Assembly (NCBI GenBank): GCA_017456545.1
Contig: JAFTJE010000001.1
Location: 1 to 54,530, forward strand
DNA length: 54,530 nucleotides
From: Clostridia bacterium
Lineage (GTDB): Bacteria; Bacillota; Clostridia; Oscillospirales; CAG-272
Direction of reading: 5' to 3'
Numbering within the stretch: position 1 is the first letter of the stretch; the number at the start of each line of letters is the position of its first letter. Made by a program: the position numbers and the translations under genes. Of the stretch, positions 33,097 through 41,556 are shown one piece after another. The notes under the pieces were generated by a model, which was not told the origin of the DNA, did no database searches, and saw only the letters and a list, made by a program, of their open reading frames with translations.

Positions 33097-33915
33097 TTAT
33101 CTGTTCGAGCTTAAATACTCCGATGGGGAGCAACCGAAAAAGCTCTTGAATGAACGGTTGAAGGTCCTTACTGTTGCAAATCCGCATTCGGATGCCACAT
33201 TAAGGATTTTTTTGTTTTCGAGCAGCATATCTAATGCCTTATCAAGCCTGTATGATGTGAGATAGTCGTAAAATGTCACACCTGTGATTCTTTTGAAAAG
33301 GTGAGAAAAATAGAAAAGAGAAAGATTGCAATGAGCAGATGTGCTTTCTAATGAAATATTTTCCCTGTAGCTTTCCCTTATATATTCCTTTACAGTCATA
33401 AGCAGAGTACTCTCAGCCTCCTGCTTTTTCAGCTCGTCGGGAGTCAATTCTCTTACTGCTCTTGAATTGATAAGAGAGGATACCAGAACACCTGCAATAC
33501 CCTTAGCCATATAGGAATAGCCGGGTCCCTTGTTACTAAGCTCCTTTGTTATGATACCTATATAATCCCGTAGCTCTCGGCTTAGCACAGAGGAGCCCTT
33601 GATAACCGGGTTGCCGGATACACATTTGTTTATATCTGTATCATCGTTATCTCCGTTACAGGGTATATTCAGAATAGCTACATCGCTTGAGTCTGATGCA
33701 AAGGAATGTATCTCGCCGGGTAAAATCAAAAGTATATCACCTGCCTGTGCTGTATAGCTTTTACCGTTGATGGTAGCATTTACAGAGCCGGAATTTACAA
33801 TAACGAGCTTTACGCAAGCGGAAGCATCTGCCATATAATTGATATTTTTTATATTTGTATTCAGCCGGGGAAATTTATCCGAGGCACATTTTTCACTTTG
33901 AAAAAACAAAGACAT
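33097..33915 (-). CDS. AraC family transcriptional regulator
   Basis: The ATG at 33915 follows GGAGG directly and is preferred to the TTG at 33927. The 272-residue protein has an N-terminal cupin-like sensor domain (about 1-110, with a HSFASDSSD stretch) and a C-terminal pair of helix-turn-helix motifs (about 175-270), with the usual FSHLFKRITGVTFYDYL and CGFATVRTFNRSFKSFFG segments. It is divergent from xylulokinase, with the two promoters about 55 bp apart, so it is a natural candidate regulator of that gene in response to a sugar. Effector unknown. Confidence 0.88.
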   Translation of the reverse strand: MSLFFQSEKCASDKFPRLNTNIKNINYMADASACVKLVIVNSGSVNATINGKSYTAQAGDILLILPGEIHSFASDSSDVAILNIPCNGDNDDTDINKCVSGNPVIKGSSVLSRELRDYIGIITKELSNKGPGYSYMAKGIAGVLVSSLINSRAVRELTPDELKKQEAESTLLMTVKEYIRESYRENISLESTSAHCNLSLFYFSHLFKRITGVTFYDYLTSYRLDKALDMLLENKKILNVASECGFATVRTFNRSFKSFFGCSPSEYLSSNR

Positions 33916-33945
33916 AATATCCTCCAAAAACCATCTTGTTCAGTT

Positions 33946-33974
33946 ATGATACCATAAATGTGGATAAAAAGCAA
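33946..33974 (-). promoter_or_regulatory. Promoter of the araC-like/HAD operon
   Basis: Read leftwards: TTGCTT (33974-33969), 17 bp, TATCAT (33951-33946). Confidence 0.55.
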
Positions 33975-34004
33975 TATATGTCTTGAAAAAACCTGTTTTT
34001 TCTG

Positions 34005-34033
34005 TTGCATAAGATTTTTTTATATGGTAAAAT
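34005..34033 (+). promoter_or_regulatory. Promoter of xylB
   Basis: TTGCAT (34005-34010), 17 bp, TAAAAT (34028-34033), 61 bp before the ATG. It is back to back with the araC-like promoter. Confidence 0.6.
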
Positions 34034-34094
34034 AAGCATATAAAAACACAAATATTGCATTGCAGACAGAGCTGCGGAGCAAGGAGGAAATATA

Positions 34095-35582
34095 ATGAAG
34101 TATTTAATAGGTATTGATGTAGGCACATCGGGAACAAAAAGCGTACTTTTTGATACACAGGGCAAGGAGATTGCATCCTGTACAGAGGAATACCCCCTTT
34201 ATCAGCCGAAAAACGGGTGGGCAGAGCAGAAGCCCACGGATTGGTGGGAGGCTGTATGTAAGACTCTTAAGTACCTCACGGATAAGGCTACTGACGGAGA
34301 AATATGCGGTATCGGCATTTCGGGACAGATGCACGGTCTTGTAATGCTTGATGAGAATAATGAGGTTATCCGTAATGCAATAATCTGGTGCGACGGAAGA
34401 ACCACCGAGGAGTGTCGTGAAATCGAGGAAATAATCGGGCACGACAGACTTATGGAAATAACCTGCAATCCTGCGTTAGAGGGCTTTACTGCAGGAAAAA
34501 TAAGATGGGTACAGAAAAATGAGCCCGAAAATTACAGAAGATGCAGACATATTCTTCTTCCTAAGGATTATATAAGATTTATGCTTACGGGCGAATATGC
34601 TACGGAGGTTTCCGACGCTTCGGGAATGCAGCTTCTTGATATTGCGGGCAGATGCTGGAGTAAGGAGGTCTGTGACAAGCTCGGTATAGATATGAGCTTG
34701 CTTGCAAGGGTGTATGAGAGCCCTGAGGCAACAGGCTGTGTAACAAAGGAGGCGTCCGTAAAAACAGGACTTAAGGAGGGTACCGTTGTAGCAGGTGGTG
34801 CAGGAGATAATGCTGCCGCCGCAATTGGTGCCGGAGTTTGTAAGACAGGTAAGGCATTTACTACAATCGGAACAAGCGGAGTGGTTTTTGCTCATACAGA
34901 TAAGCCGATTTTTGACAAAAACGGAAGAATACATACCTTCTGCTGTGCTGTACCCGGGAAATGGCATGTAATGGGAGTTACACAGGCAGCAGGGCTTTCC
35001 CTTAACTGGTTCAGAAATACTCTTGCAAGGGATATAAGCTATAAGGAGCTTGATGCTCAAAGTGTGTCTGTCAAAATAGGCTCCGATAAGCTTATATATC
35101 TTCCGTATCTTATGGGCGAAAGAACACCCATTCTTGATGTAAATTCCAGGGGTGTATTCTTCGGTCTTTCTGCAATGCATACCCGTGCACATATGGCAAG
35201 AGCTGTTATGGAGGGCGTATCCTACTCTCTGTACAGCTGTGTGGAGCTTCTTAAGGACCTTTCCATAGATGTGTCCGATATGGTTATCTGTGGTGGAGGA
35301 GGAAAGAGTAAGCTTTGGCAGAAAATACTTGCAGATGTGTACGGAATAGATGTAAAGACCCTTGTTTCCCAGGAGTGTGCTGCTCTTGGAGTGGCTATTC
35401 TCGGCGGAGTTGCCTCCGGTGTATTCAAAACTGTCGAGGAGGGCTGTGATATCTGTATCTCCGAAAGAGGAAAGACAGTATCCGATGAGGCTAATCATCG
35501 GGAATATATGGAATACTACGGTCTTTACAGCAAGCTTTATCCTGCACTTAAGGACAGCTTTAAGGAGCTCTCGGCTCTTTGA
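34095..35582 (+). CDS. xylB: Xylulokinase
   Basis: The 495-residue FGGY-family kinase begins GIDVGTSGTKSVLFD (phosphate-1 motif), has WAEQKPTDWW and GISGQMHGLV typical of xylulokinase, and the ATP-site motifs GGAGDNAAAAIGAG and CGGGGKSKLWQ. It phosphorylates D-xylulose to xylulose-5-phosphate for the pentose phosphate pathway. AGGAGG precedes the ATG. It is divergent from the AraC regulator. No xylose isomerase or xylose transporter is adjacent; the TIM-barrel isomerase at 25.3 kb is not close enough in sequence motifs to claim that role. Confidence 0.9.
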   Translation: MKYLIGIDVGTSGTKSVLFDTQGKEIASCTEEYPLYQPKNGWAEQKPTDWWEAVCKTLKYLTDKATDGEICGIGISGQMHGLVMLDENNEVIRNAIIWCDGRTTEECREIEEIIGHDRLMEITCNPALEGFTAGKIRWVQKNEPENYRRCRHILLPKDYIRFMLTGEYATEVSDASGMQLLDIAGRCWSKEVCDKLGIDMSLLARVYESPEATGCVTKEASVKTGLKEGTVVAGGAGDNAAAAIGAGVCKTGKAFTTIGTSGVVFAHTDKPIFDKNGRIHTFCCAVPGKWHVMGVTQAAGLSLNWFRNTLARDISYKELDAQSVSVKIGSDKLIYLPYLMGERTPILDVNSRGVFFGLSAMHTRAHMARAVMEGVSYSLYSCVELLKDLSIDVSDMVICGGGGKSKLWQKILADVYGIDVKTLVSQECAALGVAILGGVASGVFKTVEEGCDICISERGKTVSDEANHREYMEYYGLYSKLYPALKDSFKELSAL

Positions 35583-35651
35583 TACAATATATTAACATTT
35601 TCTTTGCATTGCTGTATAATGGCAGCATGCATACTGAAAGGCTGTGATAAT

Positions 35652-36410
35652 ATGGAAATAGCGTTGATTACTGCCCTCGGCGTCGGGGGAGCAACTGTGA
35701 TAGGCTCCTTGCTTGGCTTTGTTTTTAAGGGTACGAGTCATAAATTTAACGACATAGTGCTTGCCTTTGCAGGTGGTGTAATGCTCAGTGCTGCTGTGTT
35801 CGGTCTTATAGGTGAATCCTTAGAGTTGGGTGGAAAATATGCGTTACCCGTATGCGTATTGGGAATTTTCCTGGGAGCTCTCTGTGTAAATCTTATGGAC
35901 CGTCTTGTGCCACATCTTCATAGAATGACCGGAGTGGACCGGGAGGAGCACCCTCATAATAAAGAGCAGCTTAATAAGGTTTTGCTATTTGTAATGGCAA
36001 TAGCCATTCATAATCTGCCTGAGGGTATTGCGGCAGGAGTAGGCTTCGGTACGGGAAATACAGCTGAGGCTCTTGTAATTGCAGGAGGTATAGCACTTCA
36101 GAATATACCCGAGGGTATGGTAATAATTGCACCCATGCTTGCTACGGGAATGAAAAAGGGAAGAACATTTTTAATAGCCCTTGCCACGGGAGTCGTGGAA
36201 ATAGTGGGAACACTGTTGGGCTATTTTGCTGTCAGCATTTCAACAGCCATTTTGCCCTTTGCTCTTGCCTTTGCAGGAGGCACTATGCTTTATGTTATAA
36301 GTGATGAAATGATACCGGAGACCCACTCTCACGGTAATGAAACGGGTGCAACCTATTCACTTCTTGTGGGCTTTGCCCTTATGCTTGTGTTTGATTCCCT
36401 TGTCGGATAA
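35652..36410 (+). CDS. ZIP family metal transporter
   Basis: The ATG at 35652 gives a 252-residue protein starting at the first membrane helix; AAAGG lies about 12 bases upstream. Seven to eight helices are visible, with the ZIP metal-site motifs HNLPEGIAAGVGFG (near residue 121) and QNIPEGMV (near 152), and a His-containing loop (HLHRMTGVDREEHPH). ZIP proteins import zinc, iron or manganese. It follows xylB by 69 bp, possibly on the same transcript, and ends before the bidirectional terminator shared with rnpB. Confidence 0.9.
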   Translation: MEIALITALGVGGATVIGSLLGFVFKGTSHKFNDIVLAFAGGVMLSAAVFGLIGESLELGGKYALPVCVLGIFLGALCVNLMDRLVPHLHRMTGVDREEHPHNKEQLNKVLLFVMAIAIHNLPEGIAAGVGFGTGNTAEALVIAGGIALQNIPEGMVIIAPMLATGMKKGRTFLIALATGVVEIVGTLLGYFAVSISTAILPFALAFAGGTMLYVISDEMIPETHSHGNETGATYSLLVGFALMLVFDSLVG

Positions 36411-36437
36411 TTATTACAAGGACCTAACTGATAAAAC

Positions 36438-36481
36438 AAAAAAGCGATAATTACCGTTTGCTTGGCAATTATCGCTTTTTT
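36438..36481. terminator. Bidirectional terminator between ZIP gene and rnpB
   Basis: AAAAAAGCGATAATT pairs with AATTATCGCTTTTTT around a 14-base centre. Oligo-T on both strands fits use by both convergent units. Confidence 0.9.
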
Positions 36482-36484
36482 GTA

Positions 36485-36851
36485 CGAACTGAACCTATAA
36501 GCCGTGTTCTGTAATCGACGGTCATCTATCTTTGCGTCCCGTCACCGGAACGCTTCGCAAAATATTGCGTGCCACCCACAAGAACGGCAAAAAGCCTTAT
36601 CGGGCAAATAAAGGTTCTTGTATACGGTGTTGCTTCGGATAGGGTTTACACCCACCCCATGTTACCATGGCGTGTCGTGAGCTCTTACCTCGCGTTTTCA
36701 TCCTTACCATAAAATGGCGGTAATTTTCTGTTGCACTTTCCCTAAGGTCACCCTCGGCTGATGTTATCAGTTATCCTGCCCTATGAAGCACGGACTTTCC
36801 TCACGGTAATACCTTTCGGCGACATACCGCGCAACCGTCCGGTTCAGTTCG
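36485..36851 (-). ncRNA. rnpB: RNase P RNA (class A)
   Basis: The minus strand carries the universal RNase P core: GAGGAAAGTCCGTGCT near the 5' end and the matching 3' conserved part, with ends GAACTGAACC/GGTTCAGTTC pairing as helix P1. The roughly 365-base length and layout fit class A (ancestral) RNA, as in most Clostridia, rather than the Bacillus class B. With the protein RnpA it removes 5' leaders from tRNA precursors. A perfect promoter ends about 6 bp before the 5' end, and a terminator follows. The end coordinates are set by the P1 pairing and are approximate. Confidence 0.95.
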
Positions 36852-36856
36852 AATTT

Positions 36857-36885
36857 ATTATAAATAAAAATTATCCGTTTGTCAA
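36857..36885 (-). promoter_or_regulatory. Promoter of rnpB
   Basis: Read leftwards: TTGACA (36885-36880), 17 bp, TATAAT (36862-36857): full consensus. Confidence 0.9.
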
Positions 36886-36962
36886 GTTAAAGAAGTAATT
36901 ACCATCCATATTTTATTGTTTGAGTGAGAAAATATATATACAAGGATATTACGGAGGTAATT

Positions 36963-37151
36963 ATGTTTGATATAATAAATGACCATATGCCTGTGTATAT
37001 GCAAATGGCCTTTTCGGGGAATACAAGAGCTTTTGGCTATTTTCTCGGCTTGAAGGACGAAGAGCAGGATAAAATTATAAATGAAGCTAAAGAAATAAAA
37101 GAGCTTGTTGAAATGGAGGCCTATATAAATAATATTGAAAAAGTGTTCTGA
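36963..37151 (+). CDS. Small uncharacterised protein
   Basis: The ATG at 36963 follows a perfect GGAGG at the right distance, giving 62 residues. The sequence is amphipathic and helical, rich in Met, Glu and Lys, with no membrane segment or known motif. It precedes the XRE regulator gene, which has its own promoter, so it is probably a separate small gene. The strong ribosome binding site is the main reason to accept it. Function unknown. Confidence 0.55.
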   Translation: MFDIINDHMPVYMQMAFSGNTRAFGYFLGLKDEEQDKIINEAKEIKELVEMEAYINNIEKVF

Positions 37152-37156
37152 TTTTC

Positions 37157-37185
37157 TTGACAAACGGAAGGTCATGTGTTAGTAT
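37157..37185 (+). promoter_or_regulatory. Promoter of the XRE regulator gene
   Basis: TTGACA (37157-37162), 17 bp, TAGTAT (37180-37185). Confidence 0.65.
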
Positions 37186-37203
37186 GTAAGTATACAGACA
37201 TAC
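37182..37203. promoter_or_regulatory. Inverted repeat overlapping the XRE promoter -10
   Basis: GTATGT (37182-37187) and ACATAC (37198-37203) are inverted around a 10-bp centre that itself contains GTATAC. It overlaps the -10 box and the transcription start, fitting an autoregulatory operator for the helix-turn-helix protein encoded next. Confidence 0.45.
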
Positions 37204-37221
37204 CGAAAAGGAGAGACAATT

Positions 37222-37569
37222 ATGGATATCAATATGACCTTTGGCGATTTTTTGAAGGAGGCTATCAAAAAGCAAGGACTTACACAGCAGAAATTTTATG
37301 AGTCTGTCGGTATCGGCAAGCCGTATTTTTATGATATAGCCTCGGGAAAGGTTTGTCCTCCTCCCGCTGATGTGCAGATGAGAATGATAAACACTCTGAC
37401 TAAGCTTACAGCAGATGAGAAAAATATGCTTTTTGACATTGCGTCAAGGGAAAGAAAAGAGGTCCCTGCCGATATTGCAAAAATGCTTTTCGACCACCCA
37501 TCCGATATGACCTCCGTACGCAAGGTGCTGCAGGCTCTTCTGATTACAAGAAGTATAAGACTTAACTAA
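37222..37569 (+). CDS. XRE-type helix-turn-helix protein
   Basis: The 115-residue protein has a Cro/C1-type helix-turn-helix in its first 65 residues: FGDFLKEAIKKQGLTQQKFYESVGIGKPYFYDIASGK shows the usual helix 2-turn-helix 3 spacing. The C-terminal 45 residues are helical, with no known domain. AAGGAGAG precedes the ATG. The inverted repeat over its promoter suggests autoregulation. It is followed by an SGNH hydrolase gene 9 bp later, so the two are probably cotranscribed. A phage origin is possible but nothing else nearby supports it. Confidence 0.8.
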   Translation: MDINMTFGDFLKEAIKKQGLTQQKFYESVGIGKPYFYDIASGKVCPPPADVQMRMINTLTKLTADEKNMLFDIASRERKEVPADIAKMLFDHPSDMTSVRKVLQALLITRSIRLN

Positions 37570-37578
37570 GGAGTGTAT

Positions 37579-38535
37579 ATGAAGCTTTCGGTTGAATCTA
37601 TAAAGAGACTTATAAAGGGTGCGTGCTTTTTTAAGGAGGACAAGGGATATCTGTATCCCTATCACTATTCCGAAAAACAGCTTGAGCACTTTAAGGAAAG
37701 GGATGAATTCTGGTATACCCGTGCTAAGCTTCAGGCGGGAATTAAAATAGAATTTATCACAGATGCCGAAGGGATATCCCTATTCTACAATACTCCCGAG
37801 GTGTATTCCGGGGATAATTCCATTGACCTTTATGTAAACGATCTTGCCATGGGAGTGTACCATATTACAGGGGGAGGTAAGGGCGTAGCAGACTTTACTC
37901 TTCAAAGCGGGGAGAAAAAGATTACACTGTATTTACCCATAGATGTTCCTGTTGGGATTAAGTGCCTTACCGTTAACGGTAAATGGAAATCTGTAAGGGC
38001 AAGGAATAAAAAGCTTCTTGCTATCGGAGATTCTATTACTCAGGGCTACGGTGCAAAAATTTCGGGCTCCTCCTACATAAACTCCCTCTATAGAAAAACG
38101 GATTATGAAATACTTGCCCAGGGGATAGGCGGATACAGATACGAAAAGGGAAGCATTATGCCGATAGAAGGCTTTGTACCTGATAAAATCCTTGTGGCTC
38201 TCGGCACTAATTATCACGAGGACTTAAGCTACGATTATGAAAAAAATATAGAAGAATTTTATGATGCATTAAACAGGGTGTACGGAGATATACCTGTTAT
38301 TAGTATAACACCCATATACCGTTTCGACCCGGGGTATAATCCCGAGAGGTTAAACGCCGTGTGTGAAAAAATCAAAACAGAGTGTGCAAAATACCCTAAT
38401 ATCAGCGTTATAGACGGATGGTACCTTATTCCTCATATTCAGGAGTGCTTTACCGATTGTATTCATCCCAATGCTTACGGAAGCGAGCTTATGGCACAGG
38501 GCATTTTTGAGCATATGAAAAGGATAAAATTTTAG
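37579..38535 (+). CDS. SGNH/GDSL-type hydrolase
   Basis: The ATG at 37579 is preceded by AAGGAG at good spacing; the GTG two codons earlier is less likely. The 318-residue protein has an N-terminal beta-sandwich (about 1-140) and an SGNH hydrolase domain with block I GDSITQG (near residue 152), block III GTN (near 210), and block V DCIHPN (near 293), giving the Ser-Asp-His triad. Such two-domain proteins are usually carbohydrate esterases that remove acetyl groups. There is no signal peptide. It is probably in one operon with the XRE regulator. Confidence 0.85.
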   Translation: MKLSVESIKRLIKGACFFKEDKGYLYPYHYSEKQLEHFKERDEFWYTRAKLQAGIKIEFITDAEGISLFYNTPEVYSGDNSIDLYVNDLAMGVYHITGGGKGVADFTLQSGEKKITLYLPIDVPVGIKCLTVNGKWKSVRARNKKLLAIGDSITQGYGAKISGSSYINSLYRKTDYEILAQGIGGYRYEKGSIMPIEGFVPDKILVALGTNYHEDLSYDYEKNIEEFYDALNRVYGDIPVISITPIYRFDPGYNPERLNAVCEKIKTECAKYPNISVIDGWYLIPHIQECFTDCIHPNAYGSELMAQGIFEHMKRIKF

Positions 38536-38551
38536 TATGGCAGAATAAAAA

Positions 38552-38580
38552 TATAGCGTAGCGAAAATCGCTACGCTATA
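38552..38580. terminator. Hairpin between convergent hydrolase and small membrane protein genes
   Basis: TATAGCGTAGCG/CGCTACGCTATA, a 12-bp perfect stem with a five-base loop. It has no long T-run, so its efficiency as a terminator is uncertain. Confidence 0.6.
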
Positions 38581-38606
38581 AATTTGCATATTGGAGCTTG
38601 GATTAA

Positions 38607-38843
38607 TTATGCGTTTTCAGCCTCTGCATCTTCATCACAAAGATTGAACTCAATGCTGTCGTCAGCCTCTACCTCTTCACAGCAATCTTCACATTCACAC
38701 TCGTCATTCTCATATTTGGGGCTGAATTCAATAGAAACTGTAAAGAACTTCTTGAATACCTGCATTACTACAGCAATAGCAGCTGCGAAAGAGAGCATTA
38801 CAGCACAAAAAGCTAAAAATCCTTTAACAAAGCTATTTTTCAT
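38607..38843 (-). CDS. Small single-pass membrane protein with an acidic tail
   Basis: The 78-residue protein has a basic N-terminus, one strongly hydrophobic helix (residues about 7-29), a short basic stretch, then a 40-residue tail very rich in Glu, Asp and Cys (ECECEDCCEEVEADD). AAGGAG precedes the ATG, and a -35/-10 pair lies upstream. I do not recognise a family. The acidic, Cys-rich tail could bind metal, but that is speculative. It is divergent from ruvX. Confidence 0.6.
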   Translation of the reverse strand: MKNSFVKGFLAFCAVMLSFAAAIAVVMQVFKKFFTVSIEFSPKYENDECECEDCCEEVEADDSIEFNLCDEDAEAENA

Positions 38844-38880
38844 TACGAATCACTCCTTCTTATTTTTTTACTTATACTAA

Positions 38881-38909
38881 TAATATACCACAAAATTGTT
38901 GAAAATGCA
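38881..38909 (-). promoter_or_regulatory. Promoter of the small membrane protein gene
   Basis: Read leftwards: TTGCAT (38909-38904), 17 bp, TATATT (38886-38881). Confidence 0.55.
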
Positions 38910-38941
38910 ACTGTGTATTATAAAAAATTTACAATATATAA

Positions 38942-38970
38942 TTGAATTTGTTTTTTCAATGTGTTACAAT
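38942..38970 (+). promoter_or_regulatory. Promoter of the ruvX operon
   Basis: TTGAAT (38942-38947), 17 bp, TACAAT (38965-38970), 56 bp before the ruvX start. Confidence 0.55.
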
Positions 38971-39025
38971 GAATGTACATTTTTGATTTTTTATACGGGA
39001 CTGACATTAAAAAAGGGAGGAAGCT

Positions 39026-39454
39026 ATGAATAAAAGGATATTGGGCGTTGACTTTGGAGACGCCAGGACAGGTCTTGCAATGTCGGATATAACAGGCTTT
39101 CTTGCCAGTGCCTGTGGATGTATAAAGGGTGGCTTCGAAAAAACAGCACAGGGAGTTGCCCAATTCGCTATTGAAAATAATGTCGGTAAGATAGTTCTTG
39201 GACATCCTATAAATATGAACGGTACCCTTGGTCCCCGATCCGAAAAGGCGAGGGCATTTGCAGAAAGACTAAGGGAGCTTACTGATATAGAGGTCGAGCT
39301 CTATGACGAACGGCTTTCTACGGCTAATGCCCATACTATACTTAATATAACCAACACAAGAGGAGCAAAAAGAAAGGATATAATAGATGCCATGAGTGCA
39401 TCTCTTATACTCCAGAGCTATCTTGACAGAGAGAAAGGAAAACTTAATGGATAA
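39026..39454 (+). CDS. ruvX: Holliday junction resolvase-like protein RuvX/YqgF
   Basis: The 142-residue protein has the RNase H-fold YqgF motifs: GVDFGDARTGLAMSD (Asp9 catalytic), VLGHPINMNGTLGPRS, and YDERLSTANAHTIL, with a final Asp in DAMSASLIL. The family acts as a putative Holliday junction resolvase or in 16S rRNA 5'-end processing. GGGAGG precedes the ATG. It overlaps the DUF1385 gene by 8 bp and heads a same-strand run with prmC, suggesting a housekeeping operon. Confidence 0.92.
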   Translation: MNKRILGVDFGDARTGLAMSDITGFLASACGCIKGGFEKTAQGVAQFAIENNVGKIVLGHPINMNGTLGPRSEKARAFAERLRELTDIEVELYDERLSTANAHTILNITNTRGAKRKDIIDAMSASLILQSYLDREKGKLNG

Positions 39455-40646
39455 AAATTGTGAGCTTTCATGCCGTCGCAACAAGGTTGGCGGACAGGCG
39501 GTTATTGAGGGCGTAATGATGAAGAACGGTGAGGATGTATGCCTCGCTATGAGAAAAGAGGATGGAAGCGTAGATATACAGAAATCAAAATTCGTTTCCG
39601 TCAGAAAAAAGCACAAATGGCTTAATATTCCTATCTTGCGTGGAATAATCGGATTTGTAGAATCCCTTGTTCTTTCCTTCAAGACAATAAACAAGTCCAC
39701 AGCGGTATTGGAGCTTGAAGAGGAAAAAAAGGATGAGGAAAAGAAATCGGGTGGAGCAGGAACCGCCTTTATAATGATAATCTCCATGATACTCGGTGTT
39801 GCCCTTGCCATAGGTCTTTTTATGTGGCTGCCGGGTTTTCTTACAAGAGTGCTGGAGCACTTTACAGGTGATATAAACAGGTATCTTAAGGCAGCCATAG
39901 AGGGTGTTATCAAGATTCTTGTATTTATATCGTATATGCTTATTGTATCCTTGATGAAGGATATAAAGAGAGTGTTCCAATACCACGGAGCAGAGCATAA
40001 ATCCATCGCCTGCTATGAGGCGGGAATGGAGCTTACCCCCGAAAATGCCAAAAAATGCACACGCTTTCACCCCCGTTGCGGAACAAGCTTTATGTTTGTA
40101 ATGCTTATAATCGGAATTTTTACGGGTATGCTTATTCCTGTATGGGATAACACCTGGTTGAGGGCAGCAATAAAGCTTGCTATTCTCCCTCTTGTTGTGG
40201 GAATAGGCTACGAGTTTATTATGTTTGCAGGCAAGCACGATAATATATTTACCAAAATCTGTTCAGCTCCCGGACTCTGGATGCAGAGGATAACCACTAA
40301 GGAGCCGGATGAGGGTCAGCTTGCTATTGCTATTTGTGCAATCAAATCCTCCATGCCCGAGGAATTCCCTGATTTTGATACGGAGCAGTATGATATGGAT
40401 GTAGAGGACAATCTTGAGCATATCGGCTTTACTGCAATGAAAAAGAAGGATATAGAAAAGAAGGTTGCCGAGCTTAAGGAAAAGAAAGCGATAGCCAAGG
40501 CGGAAAGAGAAAATAAAATCAACGCCAAGGCAGAGGAGCCCGAAGCCTGTGTAAACGAGACACAGACCTTAGGCGAAACAACGAAAAATGCCGAGGATGT
40601 GTCTGTAAATACAGAAAATATCTCAGAAGAAAATGAAAATCAATGA
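39447..40646 (+). CDS. DUF1385 (YqhQ-like) membrane protein
   Basis: The ATG at 39447 overlaps the end of ruvX and has AAAGGAAA upstream. The 399-residue protein starts with GGQAVIEGVMMK, the hallmark of DUF1385/YqhQ, has several membrane helices (about 105-135, 150-180, 220-265) and the conserved YHGAEHKSIACYEAG and HPRCGTSF segments with His and Cys residues. A charged helical tail follows (about 330-399). The function of the family is unclear; it is widely encoded beside prmC and prfA in Firmicutes, and here it precedes prmC with a 14-bp overlap. Confidence 0.92.
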   Translation: MDKNCELSCRRNKVGGQAVIEGVMMKNGEDVCLAMRKEDGSVDIQKSKFVSVRKKHKWLNIPILRGIIGFVESLVLSFKTINKSTAVLELEEEKKDEEKKSGGAGTAFIMIISMILGVALAIGLFMWLPGFLTRVLEHFTGDINRYLKAAIEGVIKILVFISYMLIVSLMKDIKRVFQYHGAEHKSIACYEAGMELTPENAKKCTRFHPRCGTSFMFVMLIIGIFTGMLIPVWDNTWLRAAIKLAILPLVVGIGYEFIMFAGKHDNIFTKICSAPGLWMQRITTKEPDEGQLAIAICAIKSSMPEEFPDFDTEQYDMDVEDNLEHIGFTAMKKKDIEKKVAELKEKKAIAKAERENKINAKAEEPEACVNETQTLGETTKNAEDVSVNTENISEENENQ

Positions 40647-41460
40647 AATAATAAGTGCCTTTGTCGATGCAGGCTCAAGGGAGGCAAAATGGGAGGCATA
40701 CCTTACCTTGGAGCATCTTTTTTCCGTAAGCCCCTCCTCCATTCTTGCAGATAAGGACAGAGAATACGATGACGGACCTATACTTACCGTTGTGGAAAAA
40801 AGGAAAAGCAGAATACCCCTTCAGCACATTTTTGGTAAATGGAGCTTTATGGGTAAGAGCTTTCTTGTCTCCGATAAGTGCCTAATACCCAGACAGGATA
40901 CCGAGATTGTAGTGGAAAAGGCTATAAATGTTGTAAAAAAACAGGGCCGTGTGGCAGATTTATGTACAGGGAGTGGCTGTATAGGCATATCCCTCCTTCT
41001 GTATCGCCCCGATATTACGGAGCTTACCCTTGTGGATATTTCGGAGGATGCCCTTAATATGGCCCGTAAAAACGCACAGCTGCATCAAATTTCGGAAAAA
41101 TGTAATTTTATGGAAGCCGATGTAACCGATGATATCCTTACGGGGGAATATGATGCAATTGTTGCAAACCCACCGTATATACTTACAAGGGATATGGATA
41201 CCCTGTCCGATGAGGTTAAAATGGAGCCTTATATTGCTCTTGACGGTGGAGAGGACGGTCTTGATATTATAAGACCCATAATATACAACAATTGTTCCCA
41301 TCTGAAGGCAGGAGGAAGTATTATTATTGAGTTCGGCTATGACCAGGGCGAGTCTATGAGGGCTCTTCTTGACTCCGTGGTTGAAAATAAAATGTATTCC
41401 GGCTATGAGATACTTTACGATTACGGCGGTAATGTACGGGCATGCCTTATTAACAAATAA
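40633..41460 (+). CDS. prmC: Peptide chain release factor N5-glutamine methyltransferase
   Basis: The 275-residue protein has the PrmC/HemK plan: an N-terminal helical domain, IPLQHIFGKWSFMG, the SAM-binding motif DLCTGSGCIGISL (near residue 113) and the catalytic NPPY motif (Asn179). It methylates the GGQ glutamine of release factors RF1 and RF2 in the cytoplasm. It overlaps the DUF1385 gene and ends before a terminator hairpin. prfA is not adjacent here. Confidence 0.93.
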   Translation: MKINEIISAFVDAGSREAKWEAYLTLEHLFSVSPSSILADKDREYDDGPILTVVEKRKSRIPLQHIFGKWSFMGKSFLVSDKCLIPRQDTEIVVEKAINVVKKQGRVADLCTGSGCIGISLLLYRPDITELTLVDISEDALNMARKNAQLHQISEKCNFMEADVTDDILTGEYDAIVANPPYILTRDMDTLSDEVKMEPYIALDGGEDGLDIIRPIIYNNCSHLKAGGSIIIEFGYDQGESMRALLDSVVENKMYSGYEILYDYGGNVRACLINK

Positions 41461-41473
41461 TTAAGTACTGCAT

Positions 41474-41513
41474 AAAATGATACTGATTGGATGTCGGTAT
41501 CATTTTTATTTTT
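41474..41513 (+). terminator. Terminator after prmC
   Basis: AAAATGATAC/GTATCATTTT stem followed by TATTTTT. Confidence 0.8.
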
Positions 41514-41556
41514 GCATAATTTGTGTGAGCCGAAAGATTATTTTGGGGTGATTATT

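Noticed and set aside
34476-35498. 340-residue open frame on the minus strand inside xylB
   Set aside because: It lies fully antisense to a clear xylulokinase, has no ribosome binding site and its product is Cys/Ser/His-rich like other shadow frames.
39269-40238. Two long minus-strand frames over ruvX and the DUF1385 gene
   Set aside because: Both are antisense to conserved genes, and neither has a recognisable motif or ribosome binding site.
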